Shown here: positions 1 through 6,926 of the stretch, piece by piece
Numbering within the stretch: position 1 is the stretch's first letter
Layout: every line of letters begins with the position of its first letter
The notes under the pieces: model-generated
The model's input: only the letters and a program-made list of their open reading frames with translations
Database searches by the model: none
What the model was told of the DNA's origin: nothing
Translations under genes and position numbers: made by a program
DNA from: Flavobacteriaceae bacterium
Lineage (GTDB): Bacteria > Bacteroidota > Bacteroidia > Flavobacteriales > Flavobacteriaceae
DNA length: 10,881 nucleotides
Direction: 5' to 3'
NCBI GenBank assembly: GCA_029245825.1
Contig: JAQWON010000100.1
Location: 1-10,881 of the forward strand

Positions 1-508
1 AAAAGCATCTGTATTAATTCATATTTACCCTGACAAAAATAAAAAAGCAAGATTTATTTTAATCAGAAGGAATATATATAAGGGCATCCATTCTGGACAG
101 ATAAGTTTACCTGGAGGAAAATTTCAGGTAAATGATTCAACTAATTGGAATACTGCATTAAGGGAGGCTTCAGAAGAAGTAGGGTTGATAAAAGATTCAG
201 TTTTAAAGATTAAACAGTTAACTAAAGTATTTATTCCGCCAAGCAATTTTATTGTTACACCCTTTTTAAGTATTGGCAATGAGAAACCTTTTTTTCAAAA
301 ACAAAAAAAAGAAGTAGATCAAATTATTGAAACACCGATAAATTCTTTATTAAATGATAAGAGTTTAACAAAAAGAAAAATTTCTACTTCTTACATGAAA
401 GACATTTTTGTTCCAGGTTTTTTTTTAGAGGAAGTTTTTGTTTGGGGCGCAACAGCGATGATTCTGAATGAATTTAAGCAGCTTTTAAAAAAATTGAGCT
501 TTAAATAA
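1..508 (+). CDS. CoA pyrophosphatase (Nudix hydrolase), 5'-truncated
   Basis: The reading frame is open from base 2 to the TAA at 506-508, giving 168 visible residues; the true start lies left of the window. Family knowledge: this Nudix subgroup hydrolyses CoA or acyl-CoA to phosphopantetheine and 3',5'-ADP in the cytoplasm. Seen in the sequence: a CoA-type lead-in RFILIRRNIYKGIHSGQ, then LPGGK (visible residues 36-40), then the core of the Nudix box REASEEVGL (residues 54-62) with the metal-binding Glu pair E58/E59. The first half of the box is loose: there is no Glu eight residues before R54, where S46 stands next to D45. The C-terminal FVWGATAMIL stretch also fits NudL-like CoA pyrophosphatases. 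The TTG at 185 is internal, since the Nudix box lies upstream of it. The acyltransferase gene follows after 31 bases. The family call is firm, but the substrate is inferred from similarity. Confidence 0.85.
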   Translation, partial: KASVLIHIYPDKNKKARFILIRRNIYKGIHSGQISLPGGKFQVNDSTNWNTALREASEEVGLIKDSVLKIKQLTKVFIPPSNFIVTPFLSIGNEKPFFQKQKKEVDQIIETPINSLLNDKSLTKRKISTSYMKDIFVPGFFLEEVFVWGATAMILNEFKQLLKKLSFK

Positions 509-512
509 TTTA

Positions 513-520
513 TATATTTG
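513..520 (+). promoter_or_regulatory. Bacteroidota -7 box (TATATTTG) before acyltransferase
   Basis: TATATTTG matches the Bacteroidota sigma-A -7 consensus TAnnTTTG exactly. It sits 19 bases before the ATG at 540, which would give a leader of roughly 10-15 bases. A TTG occurs about 16 bases upstream, at 494-496, which is a little close for the usual -33 element. The acyltransferase may therefore be transcribed from its own promoter as well as by readthrough from the Nudix gene. In AT-rich DNA such matches also arise by chance. Confidence 0.45.
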
Positions 521-539
521 CCTCTACTCAGTAATTGTA

Positions 540-1331
540 ATGTTTAAAAGAAATCCTTTTGGTCATTTTCTCATACTTAAAAAATGGCTAATACGTTACA
601 TGGGAATAATTACCCACAGACGTTACCGTGGCTTTAATGAACTTAAAATAGAGGGATCTAATGTAATTAAGGAGCTTCCAAATTCTAATGTTCTTTTTGT
701 TTCAAATCATCAAACTTATTTTGCTGATGTTGCTGCCATGTTGCATGTTTTTAATGCTAGTTTAAGTGGTAGAATAGATTCTATAAAAAATGTTGGATAC
801 TTGTGGAGTCCAAAATTAAATATATACTATGTTGCTGCTAAAGAAACAATGAAATCAGGCATTTTACCTAGAATTTTAGCCTATGCAGGTGCAGTTTCAG
901 TTGAAAGGACTTGGAGAGAAAAAGGAAAAGAAGTAAAAAGAAATGTAAAAATGAGTGATATTTCAAACATTGGTATTGCATTAGATGATGGTTGGGTAAT
1001 AACTTTTCCTCAAGGTACTACAAAGCCTTTTTATCCTATAAGAAGGGGGACTGCACATATTATTAAAAAGTATAAGCCAATTGTAATTCCAATTGTTATA
1101 GATGGTTTTAGAAGATCTTTTGATAAAAGGGGTATAATAATAAAAAAAAAGGGAATACTTCAGTCTATGAATATAAAAAACCCCTTAGAAATAAATTATA
1201 AAAAAGACTCTGTTGATTCAATAATTGAAAAAATCCAATATTCAATTGAACAGCATCCATCTTTGCTTAAGGTTGTTTCAGAGAAAGAAATCAAAGCTCA
1301 GAAAAAAATAAACGCTAAAAGAGAATGGTAA
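540..1331 (+). CDS. lysophospholipid acyltransferase family protein (PlsC-like)
   Basis: This 263-residue protein belongs to the LPLAT/PlsC family, whose members move an acyl chain from acyl-CoA or acyl-ACP to a lysophospholipid such as 1-acylglycerol-3-phosphate at the inner membrane. Four blocks are visible in order: SNHQTYFAD at 55-63 (catalytic block I), GAVSVER at 117-123 (block II), FPQGTT at 156-161 (block III) and IVIPIVIDGF at 181-190 (block IV). Two details depart from the textbook enzyme. His57 and Asp63 are separated by five residues rather than four (HX5D, not HX4D). Block III has Gln-Gly-Thr-Thr where FPEGTR is usual. From memory, closely similar sequences occur across Flavobacteriaceae, so these changes are probably a clade feature rather than damage. 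There is no signal peptide, and the C-terminus is basic. The gene converges on the propeller gene with only 30 bases between stops. The family is confident; the exact acceptor is not known. Confidence 0.85.
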   Translation: MFKRNPFGHFLILKKWLIRYMGIITHRRYRGFNELKIEGSNVIKELPNSNVLFVSNHQTYFADVAAMLHVFNASLSGRIDSIKNVGYLWSPKLNIYYVAAKETMKSGILPRILAYAGAVSVERTWREKGKEVKRNVKMSDISNIGIALDDGWVITFPQGTTKPFYPIRRGTAHIIKKYKPIVIPIVIDGFRRSFDKRGIIIKKKGILQSMNIKNPLEINYKKDSVDSIIEKIQYSIEQHPSLLKVVSEKEIKAQKKINAKREW

Positions 1332-1361
1332 AATTTAAACCCTTTTTAGAATACAACTCAA

Positions 1362-4300
1362 TTAATATTCAAGTTTTATATTTTCAACTTCTTTAAAAAT
1401 AGGTATTGTCTGCTTTTCAACATTTGATTTAAATTCAATCCACTCACTTTCAAAAAAACTATTGGTTTTGATTAGCGCATTATCTAATTCTTCTTTTAAA
1501 TGTTTCATCAGGTTTATTTCTGTTTTAGAAATACCTGTTTTTCTAGATAATACATATGTTGAGGCAGCAGATAGTCTTCTCATAACTGTAATCTCAGGAT
1601 TCCTTGTAATACCCTGTCTCTTGTCTTCTTTTCCGATATAAAGAGATAATAATTCATCTATTCTTTTTGATATTTTGTTAGATGATTTAATTATTGAGTC
1701 ATATTTTTTTTCATTGTATTTTTTTAAATGATTTGAGATTGTCTTGATCGTTTCCTTGCTTTCCACTAATTGTTTAACTGCCTTTGTGGTAGTCATTAGA
1801 CAGCTTTCCAAAATCTTTGAATTGTTATATACTTGATCAATTTTTTCTTTTTCATAATTTAATCGAGGGTCAGTAGAAACCTTAATTTCGCTTTTAGAAA
1901 CTGAATTTCCATAAGTAAGGTTAAGCGAGTAAACACCAGGTTTGACAGTAACTCCTGAAGGTTCAGCTTTTAATTTTCTAATTCTTCTGCTTGGCCTTTC
2001 AACTCCCTTTTCATCCATTTGCCAATAGATTCTATAAAAACCCTCTTTTTCAGGAGCTTTCTTTTTTATAGTCCTAATTAAACGTTCTCCATCATAAATT
2101 TTAAGTTTTATTGAGTCTTCAAGCTTTTTCTTTATGTTATCACTTTTTTTATTTTTGTTCGAATCATTATTTTTTACTTCTTCTGAATTTTTCTTTTTAG
2201 GATTAAAAAAATAGGTAATCATTGCGCCTCTTTTTCTATTCTCACCATTATAAAGGGCATCTGCACCAAACCTACTGCCAGTAGGTTGTTGGTATGCGGC
2301 CATGTATGCTTCAGGAGGATTAAATAGATGTATTTCTTTAGAAGTGATATTTGGATCATTAGAAATTTCCCTTAAAGGACGAATATCATCTAATACCCAT
2401 GCAGCTCTTCCAAAGGTTCCAATAACTAAATCATGTTCCCGAGGGTGTATTATAAGATCTCTTGCTGGTGCTGTTGGAAAAATCTTTGAATCAAATTTCT
2501 CCCATTTTTCACCAGCATTTAAAGAGAGGTAAAGTCCATCATCTGTTCCAAGAAATAAAAGGTTTTTACTTTCAATATCTTCAATAACACTTAGGGCATA
2601 ACCAAAAGCATCATTTGTATTTACTATTCTCTTCCATGATTTTCCATAATTAATTGTTCTATATACATAAGGTTTATAATTAAATCTCCTATAATCATTA
2701 GCAACTAAAAGGGCTTCGCCTTTATTTTTATTTGAGGCTCTTATTTGAGTAACCCAACTACCTTTTGGAAGATCTTTTATTGAGCTCGTTACTTCTTCCC
2801 AGTTATTTCCACCATTTTTTGTTACATGTACTCTTCCATCATCAGTTCCAACCCATATCATATCTTTCTCAACTGGAGATGGTTCAATTACAAGAATTGT
2901 ACAATAATTTTCTGCTCCTGTGGCATCTAGTGTCAATCCTCCGCTTTCACTTTGATTTAACTTTTCAGGATCATTTGTTGTAAGATCAGGTGAAATAATT
3001 TCCCACGTAATTCCTTTATCTTCAGTCTTATGAACAAACTGGCTCCCGAAATAGACAACATTGTTTTTAAATGGATCCTGTCCTATTGCAGAATTCCAAT
3101 TAAATCTTAATTTCATATCTGGATCTGGATGAGTAGGTCTTATGATATAATTGTTTCCTGTCATCCAATCATATCTTGATACATAGCCTTGCTGACTCAT
3201 AGCGTAACCATATCGAGAATCATCAGGATCAGGTACAACATCAAAACCATCACCAAATGCAATTTCTTGCCAGTAAGAGTTCCTAATACCCTGGGTTTTC
3301 CATACATAACTTGGCCCTCTCCAAGATCCATTATCTTGCATTCCTCCATACACATTATATGGAAACTCATTATCTACACTTATATGATAAAATTGAGCTA
3401 CAGGAATGTTGCCGATAAATCTCCATGATTTCCCTCCGTCTCTGCTGATATTTAAACCCCCATCATTTCCATCTATAATGAATGAACCATTATCTGGATG
3501 GATCCACCATGCATGATGATCAGGATGTACTCCATTATCTGTTCCATACGCAGGCATTAATTGTTTAAAACTTCTTCCCCCATCCTCAGAAACATTAACA
3601 TAGGTAAAAACACTATAAATTCTATTTTCATTTTGAGGGTCAACAAAAATATCAGAGTAGTAAAATGGACGATTTCCAATACCTCTTTTATCATTAATCT
3701 TTTTCCAATTTTCTCCCCCATCAATTGATTTATAGAGAGCATTTTTTTTTGATTCTATAAGAGCATAAACAATATTGCTTTTACTTTTAGATATAGCTAG
3801 GCCAATTCTTCCAAGGTTTCCTTTAGGAAGTCCATCTTTATCTGTTTTCTTTTTCCAATTTTCTCCTCCATCATAAGTTATAAACAAACCGCTTCCTTTT
3901 CCACCTGATTTAAAAAACCATGGATCTCTTTTGTGTTCCCACATTGCAACAATTATTTTACTAGGATTTATTGGATCAACAACCATATCTGCAGCGCCGG
4001 TTTTATTATTAACAAACAATATTTTTTTCCAACTTTTGCCACCATCAATTGTTTTATAAATCCCTCTTTCTAGATGTTCCCCCCATGGAGAGCCAATAGC
4101 TGCAACATAAACTGTTTTTGGGTTAAAGCGATCGATAATTATTCTATGAATATGTCTAGTTTTTTCTAAACCCATTGAGTTCCATGTTTTACCTCCGTCT
4201 AAAGATTTAAAAATTCCATAACCTCCGTTTAGACTATTTCTTGGATTACCTTCACCAGTTCCCACCCAAATCACATCTGGATTTGATTGTTGAATTGCAA

Positions 4301-4568
4301 TTGCACCAATTGATGCAGTCAATTGGTCATCAAATATGGGCTTCCATTTTATTCCGCCACTTTCAGATTTCCATAAACCTCCTGATGCTGTTCCAACATA
4401 AATTATCTCAGGTTTATTATTTACAACATCAATAGCTGTTACTCTTCCACTCATACCCCCAGGGCCAATATTTCTGGGTTTTATATTTTCCATCATTGAG
4501 GTTGAGAAATTTTGGCCGTTTACAATACTGGCAAAAAAAACGATTAGTAGGAAATAGATATTTTTCAT
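1362..4568 (-). CDS. secreted VPS10/BNR (Asp-box) beta-propeller protein
   Basis: This 1068-residue exported protein is of the type usually annotated as 'VPS10 domain-containing protein' or 'glycosyl hydrolase'. A signal peptide covers residues 1-18, with likely cleavage at VNG/Q. About eleven Asp-box-like motifs (S/T-x-D-G-G-x-x-W and variants) lie at roughly 68-75, 122-129, 173-180, 231-238, 281-288, 327-334, 375-382, 515-522, 583-590, 638-645 and 682-689. This fits a large or double propeller spanning about 30-730. A conserved-looking block with NPPEAYMAAYQQPTG follows (749-764). A Lys/Asn-rich low-complexity linker (about 791-818), a short beta domain (about 821-900) and a helical, charged C-terminal region complete it. 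I see no glycosidase catalytic motif, and the 'glycosyl hydrolase' label rests only on Asp-box similarity. The C-terminus (NIKLEY) does not resemble a type IX secretion sorting domain, so a periplasmic or otherwise exported location is inferred. The ATG is set by the signal peptide. Confidence 0.85.
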   Translation of the reverse strand: MKNIYFLLIVFFASIVNGQNFSTSMMENIKPRNIGPGGMSGRVTAIDVVNNKPEIIYVGTASGGLWKSESGGIKWKPIFDDQLTASIGAIAIQQSNPDVIWVGTGEGNPRNSLNGGYGIFKSLDGGKTWNSMGLEKTRHIHRIIIDRFNPKTVYVAAIGSPWGEHLERGIYKTIDGGKSWKKILFVNNKTGAADMVVDPINPSKIIVAMWEHKRDPWFFKSGGKGSGLFITYDGGENWKKKTDKDGLPKGNLGRIGLAISKSKSNIVYALIESKKNALYKSIDGGENWKKINDKRGIGNRPFYYSDIFVDPQNENRIYSVFTYVNVSEDGGRSFKQLMPAYGTDNGVHPDHHAWWIHPDNGSFIIDGNDGGLNISRDGGKSWRFIGNIPVAQFYHISVDNEFPYNVYGGMQDNGSWRGPSYVWKTQGIRNSYWQEIAFGDGFDVVPDPDDSRYGYAMSQQGYVSRYDWMTGNNYIIRPTHPDPDMKLRFNWNSAIGQDPFKNNVVYFGSQFVHKTEDKGITWEIISPDLTTNDPEKLNQSESGGLTLDATGAENYCTILVIEPSPVEKDMIWVGTDDGRVHVTKNGGNNWEEVTSSIKDLPKGSWVTQIRASNKNKGEALLVANDYRRFNYKPYVYRTINYGKSWKRIVNTNDAFGYALSVIEDIESKNLLFLGTDDGLYLSLNAGEKWEKFDSKIFPTAPARDLIIHPREHDLVIGTFGRAAWVLDDIRPLREISNDPNITSKEIHLFNPPEAYMAAYQQPTGSRFGADALYNGENRKRGAMITYFFNPKKKNSEEVKNNDSNKNKKSDNIKKKLEDSIKLKIYDGERLIRTIKKKAPEKEGFYRIYWQMDEKGVERPSRRIRKLKAEPSGVTVKPGVYSLNLTYGNSVSKSEIKVSTDPRLNYEKEKIDQVYNNSKILESCLMTTTKAVKQLVESKETIKTISNHLKKYNEKKYDSIIKSSNKISKRIDELLSLYIGKEDKRQGITRNPEITVMRRLSAASTYVLSRKTGISKTEINLMKHLKEELDNALIKTNSFFESEWIEFKSNVEKQTIPIFKEVENIKLEY

Positions 4569-4587
4569 TTTTCATTTTTTAGAGTCA

Positions 4588-4595
4588 TAAATATA
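4588..4595 (-). promoter_or_regulatory. possible -7 box for propeller gene
   Basis: On the minus strand this reads TATATTTA, one mismatch from TAnnTTTG, 19 bases before the ATG. That spacing equals the one seen for the acyltransferase. No convincing -33 element was placed. It lies in the 96-base divergent gap shared with the DUF3089 gene. Confidence 0.3.
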
Positions 4596-4651
4596 ACAAT
4601 TATAGTGATTTAATTTTAACAAAAAAATTCTTTCATTTTTTATCAAAATTT

Positions 4652-4659
4652 TATATTTG
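4652..4659 (+). promoter_or_regulatory. Bacteroidota -7 box (TATATTTG) abutting the DUF3089 start
   Basis: TATATTTG matches TAnnTTTG exactly but ends only five bases before the ATG at 4665. If used, transcription would begin at or next to the start codon, giving a leaderless mRNA. No TTTG -33 element is obvious at the expected distance, so the support is the box alone. Confidence 0.45.
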
Positions 4660-4664
4660 TCCTT

Positions 4665-5687
4665 ATGAGAATTAACTTTTGCACCTTTCTTTTCTTTATT
4701 GTTTTCATCAATTGCAAGATGGCTTATAAAACATCAAATTTTGAGAAAGATAATATACCCTCTAAGCCAAATTATTCAAAAAATGAGAGTTGGGCAGTAC
4801 TGCCTGGAAAATACCCTAAAGATTTAATTCAGATAACAGGAGATTACTCTGAAAAGCAGGCAGATGTTTTCTACATATATCCAACTCTTTTTTCTGACAG
4901 AAAAAACCCTTCTTTAAATGCAGATATCTCTGATGAATATTTCAGAAAGGAAATAATTCAAAAGGCTATAAAATATCAAGCATCTGCATGGGTTTCCTCT
5001 GCAAATCTATATGCACCTTTTTACAGACAGGCACACTACAGGATATTTTCAGAACCCTATTCAATTGTTGACTTAAGAAATGAATCTCCAGGTATTGGAG
5101 CTTGGACTTTAGCTTATGAAGATTTAAAAAATGCATTTGAATATTATATAGAACATTACAATAATGGCAAACCTATCATTATTGCAACCCATAGTCAGGG
5201 AACTATGCATGCAATTCAATTGATTAAAGATTACTTTGATGATAAACCTTTAAAAGATAAATTAGTTGCTGCATATTTAATTGGGACAAGGATTTTACCA
5301 GACGAATTTAAATCTATTAAGCCAATGATAAATCCTGATGATGTAGGGGGGTTTGTTAGTTGGAATACTTATAAAATGAATAATCTTCCTAAGGAGAAAT
5401 GGTTTAAAGGCGGAGTAACTACTAATCCAATCAGTTGGAGCACTAAAAACTATTCTTTAAAGGGAGAACATAAGGGACTGCTTTTTAAAGACGGAAAAAT
5501 TTATTCAAATGTTTTGTCAGTTAAGGTTTCTGACGGAATTTTATGGTCAACTGTACCTAAAATCCCTGGCAGAATATTTTTGTCTTTAGTAAAGAATTAT
5601 CATTATGCTGATATTAATTTATTTTGGCTTGATATTAGTAAAAATTCTCAAAAAAGGGTAGATCAATGGTACTTGTTAAATAATTAA
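4665..5687 (+). CDS. DUF3089 alpha/beta-hydrolase-like lipoprotein
   Basis: This 340-residue protein matches the DUF3089 family, which is lipase/esterase-like in fold and poorly characterised in function. The N-terminus has a short hydrophobic run ending FINC, so Cys17 is a plausible lipidated residue, although the lipobox is loose. Family-typical blocks are VFYIYPTLF (68-76), WVSSANLYAPFYRQAHYR (109-126), the segment AYEDLKNAFEYYI (150-162), and the nucleophile elbow ATHSQGT (174-180) with Ser177. The first position of the usual GxSxG is Thr here. NYHYADINLFW near the C-terminus (311-321) holds His313, a candidate catalytic His. No acidic export signal follows Cys17, so a periplasm-facing lipoprotein is inferred. 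The start is supported by the signal peptide, because the next Met (19) lies beyond the lipobox. The substrate is unknown; an esterase or amidase activity is the best guess. Confidence 0.83.
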   Translation: MRINFCTFLFFIVFINCKMAYKTSNFEKDNIPSKPNYSKNESWAVLPGKYPKDLIQITGDYSEKQADVFYIYPTLFSDRKNPSLNADISDEYFRKEIIQKAIKYQASAWVSSANLYAPFYRQAHYRIFSEPYSIVDLRNESPGIGAWTLAYEDLKNAFEYYIEHYNNGKPIIIATHSQGTMHAIQLIKDYFDDKPLKDKLVAAYLIGTRILPDEFKSIKPMINPDDVGGFVSWNTYKMNNLPKEKWFKGGVTTNPISWSTKNYSLKGEHKGLLFKDGKIYSNVLSVKVSDGILWSTVPKIPGRIFLSLVKNYHYADINLFWLDISKNSQKRVDQWYLLNN

Positions 5688-5727
5688 GTTAATTATTAAT
5701 AATAAAATTGAATTGCTTAATATTTAA

Positions 5728-5735
5728 TATCTTTG
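5728..5735 (+). promoter_or_regulatory. Bacteroidota -7 box (TATCTTTG) before lipocalin-like lipoprotein
   Basis: TATCTTTG matches TAnnTTTG exactly and lies 24 bases before the TTG start at 5760. A TTG at 5708-5710 stands 17 bases upstream and could serve as the -33 element. This is the best two-part promoter candidate in the window, and it supports a start near 5760. Confidence 0.5.
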
Positions 5736-5759
5736 GCTATAAGAAAATTTCATTTTTAA

Positions 5760-6815
5760 TTGAAAAACTTTTTTTATTTCGTAGTTATTTTTTCAGTTTT
5801 TTTCTTGATTCGTTGTAGTCCAAAAGCAGGAATAGATCCTCATTTATCAGTTGAGGAAAAAATTGAGATAAAACAAGAGTTCAATGCTCTTTTTGTTGGT
5901 AAATGGAATATAGAAAACAATTCTGATGTTTCTTCAAAATCCATTGCCCAGTGTTATATAAATTCTCTTGAATTTACAAGTGAAGGAAATTACATACTTA
6001 AGGTTTCAGATTTAAACGATTCTTCCAAAGAACCTAGGTTTTTTAATGGAGTTTATCTTATAAGTTTTGATGAGAGTGATCCTACAAAAGTAGAAGTTGA
6101 TAAAATATTTTTAATGCAAGAAAATTACAGCGAAGAAGCTTCGTTGCCTCAAATAGGAAGTGTTGCTACATTTGATTCTATAAAAATCAGTGAACAAGGA
6201 GACCTTAGCTTTAATATTATTTTTGGTCAGCAGACATCAGATTTCTGTAATATTGGCCAAAATCTTAGCATTGATGCCAAAAAGGAAGAACCTATTGTTT
6301 CTGATGCTCCTGCAGGTAGTAATCATTTTAAAATTCAAAAACAATGGAGGCTTATAAGAATAGATGCTCAGTCTGGTGGTAATGGAGATAATGCTGCTAT
6401 TAGTGATCCTTTATGTAAGCTTTTCGAGGAAGAGTGGGAGTCTCGATGTGTAGAAACGCCTGAAAATCCAACAAGTGAAGGTTGTTATCCATCAAATACT
6501 GTTGTCATAACATTCACGGGATACGGAACATACTTATGGACATTTTATGATGTTCAAGGCAAACCAGTTCATTTTGAAGATGGCAGATGGAGATGGGTTG
6601 AAAAAAGCCCTCAGGATTACTCTCAATTCGAAGTAGATTTTGATCAATCCCAAGAATACAATCAAATTATATCAATAGTTGAATTATCAGACGATAATTT
6701 TGTTGTTGAAGAGAGGCAGGAAGAAACTGTAAACGGTGTCACATTTGAATTAATTTTTAAATATGGTTTTCAGCCATCAAAATTTAATTACACCCCTGAG
6801 AACTGTAATTTATAA
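5760..6815 (+). CDS. putative lipoprotein with two lipocalin-like domains, TTG start
   Basis: This 351-residue envelope protein has no assigned function. The start is TTG: the codon directly before it (5757-5759) is an in-frame TAA, and only this start preserves the signal peptide, a hydrophobic run ending FLIRC. Cys19 is the likely lipidation site, although Arg just before the Cys is unusual. The mature part looks like a tandem of two beta-rich, lipocalin-like domains. Domain 1 (about 42-172) opens with GKW and contains SLEFTSEGNYIL (69-80). Domain 2 (about 190-345) opens with KQWRLI and contains VVITFTGYGTYLW (248-260). The shared pattern is hydrophobic-x-F-T-x-x-G-x-Y. Six further Cys residues (65, 163, 219, 230, 242, 349) could form disulfides. 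The gene precedes ompA on the same strand by 111 bases, but each seems to have its own promoter. The domain name is a judgement from pattern, not from a search. Confidence 0.75.
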   Translation: MKNFFYFVVIFSVFFLIRCSPKAGIDPHLSVEEKIEIKQEFNALFVGKWNIENNSDVSSKSIAQCYINSLEFTSEGNYILKVSDLNDSSKEPRFFNGVYLISFDESDPTKVEVDKIFLMQENYSEEASLPQIGSVATFDSIKISEQGDLSFNIIFGQQTSDFCNIGQNLSIDAKKEEPIVSDAPAGSNHFKIQKQWRLIRIDAQSGGNGDNAAISDPLCKLFEEEWESRCVETPENPTSEGCYPSNTVVITFTGYGTYLWTFYDVQGKPVHFEDGRWRWVEKSPQDYSQFEVDFDQSQEYNQIISIVELSDDNFVVEERQEETVNGVTFELIFKYGFQPSKFNYTPENCNL

Positions 6816-6835
6816 AAATCAGAGCCCTGTTTTTT
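6814..6835 (+). terminator. weak possible terminator after lipoprotein gene
   Basis: Just past the TAA, an A run, CAG, the loop AGCC, CTG and then a run of six T can fold as a short stem (A-T pairs plus CAG/CTG with one T-T mismatch) followed by the T tract. Only three G/C-containing pairs close the loop, so this is weak support. Confidence 0.3.
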
Positions 6836-6895
6836 GTTTATAAATAAATTTTCTTTTTACTTAAAAAAGTGATTTTTTTTATATCTTACCAGATA

Positions 6896-6903
6896 TTTAT
6901 TTG
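6896..6903 (+). promoter_or_regulatory. possible -7 box before ompA
   Basis: TTTATTTG differs from TAnnTTTG at one position and lies 23 bases before the ompA ATG at 6927. A second near-match (AAAATTTG, ending at 6922) sits too close to the start to be preferred. A strong promoter is expected for an abundant OmpA protein, but no clear -33 element was placed. Confidence 0.3.
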
Positions 6904-6926
6904 TTAGAAACAGTAAAATTTGACTT

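Noticed and set aside
185..187. TTG as the start codon of the Nudix protein
   Set aside because: The Nudix box REASEEVGL and the LPGG motif lie upstream in the same open frame, so the gene is cut by the window edge.
1332..1361. Possible terminator between the convergent acyltransferase and propeller genes
   Set aside because: I found no stem of useful length in these 30 bases; only A/T-rich sequence is present.
2302..2983. Short plus-strand open frames inside the propeller gene
   Set aside because: They lie wholly opposite a well-supported coding region and show no domain, signal or start evidence.
4573..4575. Second ATG on the minus strand seven bases upstream of the propeller start, in a repeated ATGAAAA context
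   Set aside because: It is in another frame and gives no signal peptide or family protein. The in-frame ATG at 4566-4568 begins a clear signal peptide. The repeat is probably chance in A-rich DNA, although interference with initiation cannot be excluded.
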